From Strigamia acuminata (lineage: Eukaryota > Arthropoda > Chilopoda > Geophilomorpha > Linotaeniidae): a DNA stretch of 64,000 bases. The notes beneath the pieces are model-generated. The model ran no database searches. It saw nothing but the letters and a program-made list of their open reading frames with translations, and was not told the DNA's origin. Numbering within the stretch: the first letter of the stretch is position 1; every line of letters starts with the position of its first letter. The position numbers were made by a program, and so were the translations under genes. Below are positions 37,701 to 50,100 of this stretch, piece by piece. The stretch spans positions 434,001-498,000 of the forward strand of contig OX442317.1 of assembly GCA_949358305.1 (NCBI GenBank), in the 5' to 3' direction.

Positions 37701-40700
37701 CATTCTTAATTACCCCGCTCAACTTCAATTTTTTTTAAAACAAAAACAGTTTTCAACGCTTACTTCACGAAGCTCTTTGATTTTAAAACCAGCTCGACCG
37801 ATGATGCAACCGGCTTGACTTTGATGCACCAAAACGTGCACTTCGCACTCAAAGTCCAGTGTTTTGTGATGAACATACTAAAAAAAAATTTATAAATAAA
37901 TGAATAAATAAATAAATAAATAAAATGAATGAATGAATGAAATAAATAATGAATTACTCACATCTTCTAATTTAGGAATAATGTCAAAAAGGACGTTGCA
38001 AGCGACACTCAACTCAGCCGCAATGGTGAGAATGCTGTACGAAAAATAAAATTAAACAAAATTATATTTTACTAATTCAAAAAATAAAAAAAACTTATTT
38101 TATATATTTATATATGTATACCAAAAAAATATATAGAATTATTTTCGTATCAATCAATCAATGCTTGCATGCAACAAAATATTCCAATTTCCAAAACAAA
38201 TAGAAACAAAAAAAGCGATATTTTCAACAAAAATATTCCGTTGCAAATGCAAATAAATGCAAATTAAAAAATCTAATCGTTAACATATTTTTTTAAAAAA
38301 AAATTTAGAATTTCTAAATAAAAAAAAAAAAAACGAAAAAAAACCAATCATTAATAATCAATCAATCAATCAATCAACTCCGCTGGAGCAGAATCAATCA
38401 ATAAAAAAATACCAGAAATACTAATAAATAAACCATTTCATCAAAATGTCTTTCTTCCTGATGATGAAACCCAACCCAGTCCCAAATCCATTTTCCCATA
38501 TTCATTCTTTCATTCTTTCATTCCCCAAAGGGACTAGGAACTCGTAAAATCATTCAAATTTTAACTTTTAATTTTTTTTTTTTGTTAAAAAAAAAGAACA
38601 TTTTTAAATATAAAAATGGGCTGATTGTTTAAAGAATAACATTTAAATAAATATCAAATTATTATTGTTCTTAGACTGTAATAGCTGAGGGTGCATACCG
38701 TTCGGGCCCTGGACAGTCAGGCACTGTAATGCTTGCTTTGTACTGGAGGGCCAGTCAGTACATCGGGGCCATGGGGCACATTCCGGGATTCGGTACAAGG
38801 GGCAAGGGCCAGGGCCAGGCGTGGGCAGCAACGGCATCAGAGCGGGACACGTGAATTGGTGGTAGTTCAAAGTAGGTGATTTGTTTTGAGTTGATGGCCA
38901 TTCGTTCATGTGAAGGGGCCAAGCAATCGAGTGGGCAGGGCCAGAGTGGACATGGCAAAAAAATAAATAAAAAAAAACCAAAAAAAACCAAAAAAAAAAA
39001 AAAAAAAAAAAAAACCAAAAAAATTAAATTAAATAGATAAAACGGGGACAAAACAAAGTTATTCATTTTTTCAACATTTCCATCCTTTTTCTGTGGCTGC
39101 TAACGAGTGCGGTCGTTAGCGGCCAAGAAAAAGAACAAGAAAAATTAATTATTAACAATTAATTAATAAAATGGTAGAATTTTGCCATGCCAAATTGTGA
39201 GCCATTTTGTAACTTGTAGAATCAAGAAGCGACAATTTAAATAAGCTTCTACCGAATAGTGTTTTCAATTATTATTATTTTTTTTTTTAGTTACGGACAT
39301 TTTTTTTCGTCTGAATTTTAAAACTAAAAGAGAAGAGTTAATTTTGACAGAAATACATAGCGAGAAAGAACTTTAAAAAAAAAATCGATGTTAAAAACAA
39401 TTTTTTTTTTTTTTTTTTTTTTGGCTAATAAAATATTTATCTATATTAAAAAAAAGAAATAAAAGAATAGCGCATTGGATTAATTCTCTCCAATTTGGGA
39501 TTTTTGTTAATTTTTTTTCTCCAAAAAAATAAATAAAAATAATAAATTCCTTTTTTTTGCGGGCAAATTAATAGACAACATTGCCCCCAAAAATCTGTAA
39601 GACAAGTCACAATTAAAATTTTAACAAACACATTACAACATCAATCTTTTTTTCTTTTAGAAAAAAAAAATTAACAAAAAAAAAAGAAATATCCAAATTA
39701 ATTAATTAATTTTGATTTGCACATCATAGAAAAAAATAATAATAATAAAAACAACTACCCTTTACAAATTAAATTCAATATTCGCCAATTAACTCAAATG
39801 TAAATCAAACAAATCAGTTGTAACGTCCAAACACACAAATACTCACGTCGTTTCTCAGTCTGCTTATGTTGGACCCTCCTTTGCCAATTATGGCTCCGGC
39901 ATTCTGAATCGACACAAAACAAAAACAAAAATTAATTAATTAATTGAAAATTGAAAAAACGAGGAAAAAACGAGAGAAAAATGTATAAAATATATAAAAC
40001 GGGCTCCATTTTCAAATGAAAACGGGTTCGTTCATGCAGCGCACACGGGGGTTGCTTTCACTTTTCACCATTACCTTGCTCTGTATTAGAAGCCTTAACT
40101 CCACTTTTTGACCATCTGGTCTTGACCTTTTCATGGGCGAACCACCGATACTGTCTTCATCCTCGGCGGATCGCTTCATACCTTCAACAAAACGACAAAT
40201 ACATTTAGAAAAATTTACATTTTAAATACATTTTAATCCCCGTGAATAAATAAATAGAAAAGAAAAAGAAAAAAACAATTCATCCCTGTATTTATTTATT
40301 TTATTTTTATTATCATTATTAGTATAAAACGCCGATTTTCTCGTAATAACAACAATTTTGGGTTCGAGGGCGGCCATACTTTTCGAGCGAGCAAATGGCT
40401 CCTCGGTGTCACTTTTTTCCACCCTAACCCAATTTCGCCATCCCCAAACCTTTTTAATGCTCATCTATTCCCTACCTGCCATCTTACACGGGTCAACATT
40501 GCACTCGACTCAACAAAAAACGGCCACTTTACACCGCTCCGTCTCGAAAACGTCGAGGCCTAAACACTAGCAACTCGCACCATCCGAGTCCATTCCACTC
40601 TGGGTTCGGAACGTAGGGAGAACAGCCGAGTCTAGCAGAGCCGAGCAGCGCCGCTAACTCTCCTCCCTCCCTCCCTCCCTCCCCACGCTTATCCGAATCG

Positions 40701-41111
40701 TTCCATGCCCCATTTCCACGAATTATCCCCAAAAATCGAAACATTTAAACGGAAAAAAAAAATCCGCCATATTAAATTGCAAAAATCAACATTCCTTAAT
40801 AATTCAGCCCATTATTTGAAATAAAAAGGCGGCAGCTGCGCCAGTAAATTAACGGCGCTCAACTCAACTCTCTCTCTCTCTCTCTCGTTGGAAATGGGGC
40901 TGCACTTTCAAAATGAGAATTTTAAAAGCGCTCGCGAGCCGAGACAAACACGAGGCAGGGTGTGTTCCAACCCCAACCGAGAATAAAAAGAAATTTCGAA
41001 ATTTCGAAATTTAAAAATTTCGAAATATAAAAATAGTGATATAAAAATGAGAAATGTAGAAATAGAATCAAGAGGTGTTAGTTAGTATACGTTACCTTCG
41101 GATTCGGACAT
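34778..41111 (-). CDS. HNRNPK: Heterogeneous nuclear ribonucleoprotein K (three KH domains)
   Basis: Nuclear poly(C)-binding protein controlling splicing, transcription and translation. Exons: 41096-41111, 40075-40181, 39847-39903, 38699-38742, 37962-38034, 37764-37877, 36732-36860, 36526-36674, 36139-36297, 35846-35997, 35664-35782, 35492-35605, 35246-35415, 34778-34808; 477 aa, all phases match. The N-terminus [16 protein letters not shown] carries the family's MKRxAED and KRSRPDG (nuclear signal). KH1 core [19 protein letters not shown] and [19 protein letters not shown]2 core [16 protein letters not shown] and [18 protein letters not shown]; a Gly/Arg/Met-rich RGG-like middle; KH3 core [21 protein letters not shown]-terminus [16 protein letters not shown]. 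Long introns surround the 44-nt exon that completes KH1. The last two exons are assigned through the conserved SVxxxSGxxF tail. Confidence 0.95.
36011..36032. repeat. Poly(A) tract in an hnRNP K intron
   Basis: A homopolymer run of about 22 A (poly-T in the transcript) immediately upstream of the acceptor region for the exon at 35846-35997. Confidence 0.7.
36861..37763 (-). other. 903-nt hnRNP K intron splitting KH2
   Basis: Long intron between the two KH2 exons. It carries a GC-richer patch (36895-37110), for which I found no phase-correct exon, and the C/G homopolymer cluster described at 37165-37191. Confidence 0.5.
37165..37191 (-). repeat. C-tract cluster (G-tracts in the hnRNP K transcript)
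   Basis: Plus strand reads C10, TT, C7, G, C7. In the hnRNP K pre-mRNA this is three long G runs, able to form a G-quadruplex by length alone; the DNA C-strand can form an i-motif and is the kind of sequence hnRNP K itself binds. Confidence 0.6.
38743..38957 (-). promoter_or_regulatory. C-rich intronic block upstream of the 44-nt KH1 exon
   Basis: In the sense strand, about 215 nt directly upstream of the acceptor at 38743 are GC-rich and full of C patches (CCCTGCCC, GGCCCC, CCCGCTC, GGCCCTGGCCCTTGCCCC, GCCCCATGGCCCC), in sharp contrast to the surrounding intron, which is over 70% A/T. No coding frame continues through it. Such C patches are the known binding preference of hnRNP K/PCBP proteins, so autoregulated splicing is proposed. 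Confidence 0.5.
38995..39014. repeat. Poly(A) tract in an hnRNP K intron
   Basis: Run of about 20 A flanked by further A-rich units; low complexity only. Confidence 0.7.
40182..41095 (-). other. First intron of hnRNP K
   Basis: 914 nt between a 16-nt first coding exon and exon 2. Contains a CT dinucleotide repeat (40866-40886), the unit TCCC repeated at 40666-40682 and a TTTCGAAA-type palindromic repeat (40993-41025). No exon seen. Confidence 0.5.
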
Positions 41112-43660
41112 GACGAGGGATGTAGCCGGTGTGCAACTTGTCAAAACTGTGCGGGGCTGAACGAGGAGTTGTCGCTGTCCACCACCTGCGGATAACAAGA
41201 CGGATCAAGCATCACGAGCCAAGAAAAGTGGACCGTTGGTTGGAGAAGGAAAAAATAAATTGTCACTCGTGTCTTCCATTCGGACAGGGAGTGTCCAACG
41301 GGACACTCGTCACGCTACCATTGGCTCGCTTCTCACCAATTTAAAAATAAAATAATGAATTATTGTTCGCCGCCAACCGCTACTACGGTTGGCATGGAAA
41401 CGGAGCAAAACAAACACCAGCCACACTGTCTGTGCACGCCTCATCGTACGACTCACAAAAAACTCTCAAACAGGTAAATGTAAATAAATAAATACATAAA
41501 TATAGAAAAAAAATTAAACGAAATTTCTAAATTCACTCATAAAACGAACAAAAAAGCAAACAATCTGTCACAAATGCGAAAAATTCGCTTCCGCTCCGAG
41601 TCAACACAAACCGAGGCAAAACACGCTATTGATTGCATTGATCGCCGCTACGTGCGCTGCTCAAACCAAAAAAATATATAAAAAAAAAAATTTAAAAAAA
41701 AAAGAATCAAATAAACCCTTTAATTACGCATTGATACCCTCCGAACAAAACAAAGAACCCAATTTTTAAAAAAAAAATAATATATATAGACATTTTTTTT
41801 AAAAATTTCCAGTTATCCAGTAGCATGATATTCAAGCAAAATAAACAAATTGGAAACCCGAATATTTGGTCAGAATTCATTCAACAGGTCCAGCAAAATT
41901 TGCTGTTCGGGATCCCCAATTCAGTGTTATTGCTGGCCAAAACATGAGTCATGGCAACTGTTGCTAATCTCAAAAATTGATCAACTTTTTGACATCGAAA
42001 TACATAGAAATAAACAAATAGTTGAGTCAGTAGCAAAATATCAAATATTAATTCGCTATATTTGCATCTTATTCATATTTATATGTATGCTATTCATGTC
42101 AGGAAATTAACATGACGCAAAGGGGAGGAATAACAAACCCAAACACCCCACCTCATCGGGATACATTTTACAATTGAGCACAAAACTCCCCCTTGGCCCG
42201 GCTCAACCAACTTCACTGCAGCCCTAAACACGCAAAACAAACGCAAATATCAACCTTTTTCCATCAAAAAACATGGAAATTTCCTTCAAATTCCCAATTT
42301 TTCCCCCCTTTTTCAATTTATCGATCATTTCCGTCGGCCTCTATGCAACTTGTTGTCTCCGAATACTTAATTTGCGTCCCTTAAAAAAAGTGGTCACACG
42401 TCCACTTGATTAGGGTGAAAAAAATAAAGCTTAATCTCACATAAAGTGACCATGGAAACAAAAATTGATCAGCATTTCGCGTGCATCGTCAAACTTTCTA
42501 TCAACACGACAACTTTTTTTTTTCCTTTTTTTCTTTAAAAAATATATATATTTCTAATAATTATTCCACACGCTTCTGTTCAATAGTTCATTCTAAAAAT
42601 CCTAAAAATATCCAAAACGACTTTTTTTTCTTTCCTTTTTTAAATTAATTTTCTCATTTTTCCGAAATTGTAATAATTTTTATTTCCATCTTTTCCAATT
42701 AACTTCAACTTGACATGCATAGAAACGTAACTATAGTAACAAAATCCACAACAAGTGACTTGTGGACACCTGAATGGTCAATAAGGGAAACAGTCAACTG
42801 TTTTTTGTTATTTTTACCTCGTTTCTAAGATACCAAACCTAAAATCCATATTTATCAAAATGGATATTAACAAAACTGTCAGCAAAACTTTAAAAACTAA
42901 AAAAAAATAATTTTTTTTTTATAAAATTTCCAACAATTTTAACTTATCGCAATATTTTCCAAAAAAATATTAAATTTATCACATTATTTGCTTTAACTCG
43001 ATATTACACAACTTTTAAAGATAAGCCTACATTTAGCAGCAAACAACATGGCAACTTTAATTTTTTTTTCATTTTCAAAGAGTAGTCCGGGTATTACGCA
43101 ATCGGTGGACGTTCGAATAATGGAATTAAGCACAATTATGTAAGAAAAGGTCTCTCGGGTAAGGAGGAGGGGTTTTAAAGTGTTGAAACATTCTAAACTC
43201 GACTGCCACCAATTAGGCTTAAATCGAGCGAACAGGTTACCGTTCGTTAGACGGCAGCGCGCCAACATGGGCGGCCGTTTGCGCGAGAACGGTAACAAAC
43301 ACGTGTCGCGAATATCTTGGATTTTAGAAAAGGGTGGAAAATATGGTTTTGGTCAACTAACAAACGTCTAAATTTAATAAGTAGTATGAAGAAATCGATT
43401 CTCCTACCTGATCACAACTTGGCGTGCAGATGACGCTTTGCAGTCCCGCACTTTGGCGACGTCAGTAATGGCGCTACTCTTTTGCTGCGAAAATTAATTT
43501 CACATTTTGTGGATTTTGCACATTTCGCGCAGACGTTAGTTTTTCCTAAAATAAAATATACTAAAAATTTTATTTTGGAATAATTTCATAAAATCAATGA
43601 TAATATTTTACATTGAAGTTGGATGACATCATACGACAAGAATGCTATTAAAAATGCAAG
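41112..43660. other. Divergent spacer hnRNP K / DET1
   Basis: 2.5 kb, the largest divergent gap. AT-rich, with GC-richer sections at 41100-41460 and 43180-43330 that are likely promoter regions of the two genes. Short open frames are not supported. I see no RNA gene or repeat of note. Confidence 0.4.
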
Positions 43661-43746
43661 ATGTCCGTCAAAAGACGATGGAGTTGTTCGACGGAGGTGA
43701 AAACCACAAAGAAAAGTGCGCGAATGGACAGAACACACATCAATAA
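43642..43746 (+). promoter_or_regulatory. Upstream open reading frame overlapping the DET1 start
   Basis: ATGs at 43642 and 43654 open a 35-codon frame (-1 relative to DET1) that runs across the proposed DET1 start at 43661 and stops at 43746. If the leader includes it, it would limit initiation at DET1. Confidence 0.35.
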
Positions 43747-45574
43747 ACTGTGTCAAACGAATTTCCGCGAAAACGAAACGGAAGACTTTATAAAAAAGCG
43801 GAAGATCCCTCCGCAGAACATCGTGCTGCGTCTAATCCGGCGCGAAACTCACCAATGCAAGCCGTCGTCGCAATTCAACGTTTCGCGATCGTTTCACCAG
43901 ACAATATTCCCAAACTTCACCATAGTAAACGTCGAACGACCCCCGTGTTTCCTGCGCAAATTCTCGCCCGACGGACAGCACTTCGTGGCCTTCTCGTCCG
44001 ACCAAACGTCGATCGAGATCTACGAGTACCAGGGCGTCGCGGCGGCCGGACATTTATTGAAAAACGCGAAAGGCGAATTCGTAGCCAACGACGAATCGAA
44101 CGAGGACAACTCGCGAATCCGAAATAAAATCTTTGACAGTCTTTTCAGGTTGCAGCACGTGGTGAACGTGGCGTCGAACGGCGAGCAACTGAACCGCGAG
44201 TGCAGTTTGTTTACGAACGACGCGAAATTCGTGATCGTGGGCTGCGCGGCGTACGTGCCCGAAGAGCCGCCGGTCCTGTTCTTCGACGTGCACCGCAACA
44301 ACGAGTCGGTCTCGCCCAACCCCAAGTACCCGCTCGAAGACTACACGCTGCACCTCGTCGACCTTTTGAACGGCAAACTGTGCGACAGTCGCACGTTTAA
44401 AGTGGATAAAATCTTCCTGTCGCACAACCAAGGACTTTATTTGTATAAAAACACTTTGGCCGTGCTGTCGGTGCAGCACCAGACGATCCACGTGTTCCAA
44501 GTGACACCGGAAGGCAGTTTCGTGGACGTGAGGACGATCGGTCGCATTTGCTTCGAGGACGACGAGTTTTTGCTCTCGTCCGCCGCCACTCGCTTGACGG
44601 CTCCTTCCAACAGGTTGTTTCGCGAGACGAACATCAATTCGCTCAAGCACCGCTTGCTCGTCTTTTTATTTCGACGCGCGCTCGACGAGTGCGAGGCCGA
44701 CGAGACGAAATCGCCGGCGCCGCTCTGCAAATTCTTCCAGCACTTCGACCATTTCTGCGCGCTGCGCATGTGGAAGATGCAGTTGTTGGACGAGAATCAT
44801 TTGCTCATCAAATATTCCACCGAGGACGTGGTGACGCTGCGCATCGCCGACCCCAACACTCAGCCCTCGTTTTTCGTCATTTATAATTTAATCGAAGCGC
44901 AAGTTTTGGCCGTCTTTGAAAACACCTCCGAAAAACTGCTCCAGTTGTTTGAGAATTTTTGCGACGTTTTCCGCAATGCGACCGTGCAGTGCCAAGTTCA
45001 ATTCCCCTCTTCGCCTTCGAGTAATATAAACGCTAGGTATATACATATAAAAGAAATAAAAATAAAAAAAAGAAATAAATAAAATTTTGTTTTTATTTCT
45101 TTAAATTTCAGGTTAATTCAACAACGATTCAAGCAGACGATCATCAGCGCCAAATTCGGGGGCCACACGGAGGCCGTGAAAAGACTTTTGGCGCAGCTAC
45201 CCATCAGTTCGCAGTCGTACAGCAGCAGTCCGTATTTAGATTTGGCTCTCTTCAGCTACGATGACAAGTGGGTTTCGGTGATGGAAAGACCCAAAGCGTG
45301 CGGTGACCATCCAATTCGGTGCGCTAATAATTGCACATTTTTCCAATTGAATTTATTAATTAATTTGTTAATTTTCAGTTTTTTCGCTCGCGATTCCGGC
45401 CTCCTCAAGTTTAAAATCTACCCCGGTGCTCTCGGACGAAATCCACCTCCGACGACCGCGAGACGTTTAGTCGCCTTCACTTTCCACCCGTTCGACCCGT
45501 TCGCAATAAGCGTTCAACGAACCAACGCCGAATACGTGGTTAATTTCCATTTGCGCAAAGTGCCTTGTTTGTAA
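43661..45574 (+). CDS. DET1: DET1 (de-etiolated 1), CRL4 ubiquitin ligase adaptor
   Basis: Component of the DDB1-CUL4-COP1 (DCX-DET1-COP1) ubiquitin ligase assembly. Exons 43661-45036, 45112-45318 and 45379-45574 give 592 aa (550 in human). Strongly conserved blocks: [20 protein letters not shown] and [19 protein letters not shown] near residue 90, [143 protein letters not shown] and the end [12 protein letters not shown]. The unusually long first exon (1376 nt) is GC-rich. The N-terminal 60 residues are not conserved; a later ATG at 43724 is possible. Otherwise no anomaly. Confidence 0.96.
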
Positions 45575-47194
45575 CGAAGAGAGAAATGTAATTTGCTGGA
45601 CCAAAGAATTATTTATTTTACCAATAGAATTAATAACATCGTGAAAGGGAATAAATTTTCTATCATTCATTATGTTTCCTTAAAATGTACATTACCGAGT
45701 AATCGTAATGTAAACAACACAACACATATTAAACCTCTTAAGAACACTTGGACAAAATCTACACAAGTTTTGTATATGTACAATTCATTAATATCCTGCA
45801 ATAATAATAATAAAAAACGTAACTAACAAACTATAACATTACTATTAATTGTGAGTTGATTAATTAGTTAATTTTAATTTCCATTTATTGCTGCACACAT
45901 TTCATTAAAAAACCAAAAAAGCTGTCGAAAAACAAAGTAAATAAATACGTTTGGCCACGAATTTTATCACCAGGTGTTGTTATATATAAGTCAAAAAAAT
46001 ATTATTGCAACTTGTTATGCAGGACATTTTCACGGAGGAATAAAATCTTTAGATATCAACAATGATTCATTATCGTTAAACATGACATGGCAGAAAAAAA
46101 GAAAATAAATGCTGACGTCGTAGCATTTGTATCAACAACTAACAGCTAGAGAAATTCACCTAACTACAGACAGACACATTTCATGTCAATTATTAATTAA
46201 TTATTCATTTAATTATTTATTTATTTATTTATTTATTATTTATTATTATTGTTATTATGGTGGTAGTAGTATTTCTGCAGCGTCCAAACTCCAACTTTGA
46301 AAAATACTGATTTTAGCTGATCATTAAATCGTTAAATGCTACATCTAATTGTTTAATAATAATAATAAAAAGAAGAGCTGAATTGAACTACATTCATGTA
46401 CACCGAACAATGGGAGTTGAATTCTCTCGACAAAATCTGATACTCGGACTTCAATCATAAATTAAATCGGTTGTAAGGCATTTTTTGTCGTGACAAACTA
46501 AGAAATTGACTAAATTATTCAAAAACAAACAAATCTCAAAGGCACTCAAGTAAACAATCCTATTATTATTAATACTTTAGTACTTTTTATACCATTGAAG
46601 CGATTCGAGAAAATAAGTGAGAAAAATCCATCCGTTTAACTAGAACAAATCGGAATCGCTTCGTACTTTTGTTTCTGAATAAACTAGACCGATAATGAGT
46701 CGTGTAAAAATTTGAAGAAGCGAGCATCAGGTTCAATTGACCAACAACAATTAATTCATTAACTGTTTAAACCAACATCTATGCACAGCACATGAGTTGG
46801 AAGACGCAAATATGTTCTAAAACACTGCACAAATACAAGGAAGTCAATTTTAAAACACAATTCGACACGGAAACGAAAGTAATAAATAAATAAAGGGCGG
46901 ACAAAATTCCAGAACAATTCCATCGTTAAAAACATCCGTTGCTACACTTTCTTTTCTTTTCTTTTCTTTTTTTCATGATCGTTAAAGTGGAATGAGCAAT
47001 TCAAATTTCAAACCCAAAAAAAAAACTGAGATTGCAATCGAAGCAATATAAACTCGCACCCCGTTAAGTGGTAAAACCAAAGTACAAAATATTGCGGACC
47101 AAAACAATTTCACAATTTTAAAAAAGAAGAAGAAAAAAAGAAAAACTCAACAAAAAATTCAACAAAACAAATAAAGTGCTCAGATCCCTCCATT
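45575..47194. other. Convergent 3' region DET1 / endophilin
   Basis: 1.6 kb of AT-rich sequence holding the DET1 3' UTR and probably a long endophilin 3' UTR. Simple ATTT repeats lie at 46213-46240. No gene seen. Confidence 0.5.
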
Positions 47195-50100
47195 TCATGG
47201 TATTCCGACAACAACCTCCACGTAATTGACGGGGAAAAAGCCCTTTTGACCCGATTTCTTGCTGGTTCCTTCGTACCAATTCTCGTCAATTCGTTTCGTT
47301 AACAGGATGATCTCGCCTTCCTTGAACCCCAATTCGCCGTCGTTCTCAGCGTCGAAGTCGTACATGGCTTTGCAGTGCGGTGTCTGCGTCGGTGGAGGAC
47401 CCGCTGGAGACTTCATCGGAGACGGCAAAGGCGAGGCTGAAACAAAAAAGTTTAATTAAATTAAAATTAAAAATAATTAAAATAATTAAAATAAAATTAG
47501 TAAACATAGAAAAAAAATAAAAGAAACTCGGTTAGTTTAGATTAGAGTTAAAAATGAAAAAAAAAAAACAAAGAAAAGAAAAATAAACTGCGTCCCGACG
47601 TATAAATGCATTACCATTGACCGAGCGAGGAGGACCACCAGGAGGAAAGAGTGGTTCCAGTTTGTTTTGCGCCGGGCTCGCGGCAGGAGATGGCATGGGA
47701 CTGCGAGCGGGAGACTTCGCATCCAAGCCTCCTACGCACGTAATACTAAATTGCATTACTACGTCACAAAATACAATCACAAAAAAACGATTATTGATTT
47801 ATTCATTTCATTCCCAACGTGCACATTGCAAGCGCACAAAACAAAACCAACAAATCTAGTTCCGTTAGTCACATCGATCCGTCGTGCCACCGACAGTCGA
47901 CACATACATTTCCTTACTGTCCTCGTCGTCGTCACCGTTGTGGTGCGAATCGCGGGCGTTCTTCTCAGTTCGGCCACTTGCCCTTTCTTCTTGGCTACGA
48001 ATAAATCACAACCTTCATTTCCCTCCCACCCTTCAAAATCATCATCATCAAAGTGGGCAAAATGAGTGAGTCGGTTAACACATTAGATTCATTAATATCA
48101 TTATTCGCTTTATGGCTAAGAAAAATGAGTAAAGTAGTAGAGTATAGTATAGTGCTAGTACCGGTGTGGCCACCGTTGGATCCGGGAAAGAGAGGAACTT
48201 GCGGATTAAGTGGGGAATTAATTGGAGAACGAGCCGGTGAGTGGTAAGGAGAACGAGCGGGCGATGCTAGCAAATAGATGAGATCAATTAAAGCAGTTTA
48301 GACGATAAATTCGATAGATTCACTTAGAAATTTATTTTTTTATTTATTCATTTGTTTATACCGGGGTACGCGGTCGAGTACGGGGGCGGAGCGCCGTTAA
48401 AATCGCCATCTTCCTCGTCGTGGACAGAATGGATGCCCAGTTCGTGAAGCTTCGTCGGTGCGTATTCCAGTCGTGGTCTATTAATCGCCTCGTTTTTGCT
48501 GCGTTTCAAATTTTCAAAATTTCAAAATTTCAAATTTTAAATTATCTTTTAAATAAATTTCCGAGCATTTACGCTTCAGCGAGTCTCTCCGAAACACTTT
48601 GGAGCACATCAGCGCAAAGCTTGTGATATTCCTGTAACGCTTCGGCGAAAGCTACCAGTTGGCTGATTTGTTCCACCTGCAAATAAAAACAAACACGAAA
48701 ATTCAAAAACTCCAAAACTCAGCCCAAACAATTCTAAACACATCTAAACAATTCAACGTACGTCGTTTTCTAATAAATTGTGCATTCCCATTTGAGCAAG
48801 ATACAGCGATTCGTCGAATTTATCTTCAGCTGCTCGGATTTCTTCATCAGACACGTGACCGCCTGCAATTCGCACCCCAAATGATTACTTTTCAAATCAA
48901 ACATTAAACATTAAACATGAAAAACAACAACGACAACAAACCTCCTCCTTTGCGGGAGCAAGAATAAAAAATACAATAAAAACACTTAAACAATTTGAGA
49001 AATCAACTCAATTACGCACCTTTCACTTGTTTCCTCTTCTTACAATCGTAATCTAAGCGTCGTCCGTGTAACTTCTTGCGGTGATGCTGCAAAATAATAA
49101 ATAAATAAATAAATAAAGCAAAAATGCAAACATTAAAAAAATTACCATGACATCCCTCAAATCTTTGGTCTGCAAGTGATGCAAAGGTTCCAAGAAATTT
49201 TGCTTTATGTTGTCTTCCAGGGCGTATTTCAATTCGGCCATTTGCTTCATGGTTTCACCGGTTTCGATTAAAGCCACAGCTATTTTTAAAAAAATTAAAA
49301 AATTAAATTAATTAATTGAAAAATTAAATTTCTTACCAAAAGGCCCATCCTCGCCCAAAGCTCTGCCAAATTTCACCATACTCTCCCCAAGAACGCCTTC
49401 AGGCTGAGGATAAGCTGACGATTTGGCCTGACCACTCAGCTTGGAAATTTTGCTCACTGCCATTAATTTAGCGCGAGACGCTGCAAATTCAAAACAACAA
49501 CGAATTAGCATAAAACATAATCAATTACGAGCTCATCTAACATTTAACACGCCTCATTAAATGGAATTATGACAGAATTTGATAAATTGAACACCTGGGT
49601 TTGGCTGCAGATATTCTTTCGTTTTCACTATTAAATCGTCGACCAACTCGACTGTCACGTCCGTTTTCTACGAGGAAATACAAATTTAATTATAAATTAA
49701 AAATTAAAAAAATATATATATTTACTCGTTCCATATCCACAAAATCGACGGTCAGTTTGGTGGCCTCCGCTCCACCAATCTTCTCGCTCATGTACTACAA
49801 ATAAAAGAGAAAAAAACATCAAAAAGTGAGAATCATTTTATATAAAATAAAGAATAAGAATTTAAAGTTAGTTTTTCGACAAGGCTAAACTAAATATGGG
49901 TCGTTGTCCCAACATAGTCACAAGGCCAATTCAGACACATTTAGAGTCTACAATCTGCTTAGACGAGCTAAAATAACCCTTTACTATAAAACTCAAAATA
50001 CAAACAAAACATTCACGAGGCAAAATAAAAAAAAAATAAAAACTTAAAGATAAATAAAAATAAACGTCGACAACTAAACACAAAAAAGAAAAAAATCAAA

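Noticed and set aside
43180-43371. 63-codon plus-strand frame upstream of DET1
   Set aside because: Located in the likely promoter-proximal region of DET1; Arg-rich and short with no similarity.
44054-44650. 198-codon minus-strand frame
   Set aside because: Antisense shadow of the GC-rich DET1 first exon; no splice or start support and no recognisable product.
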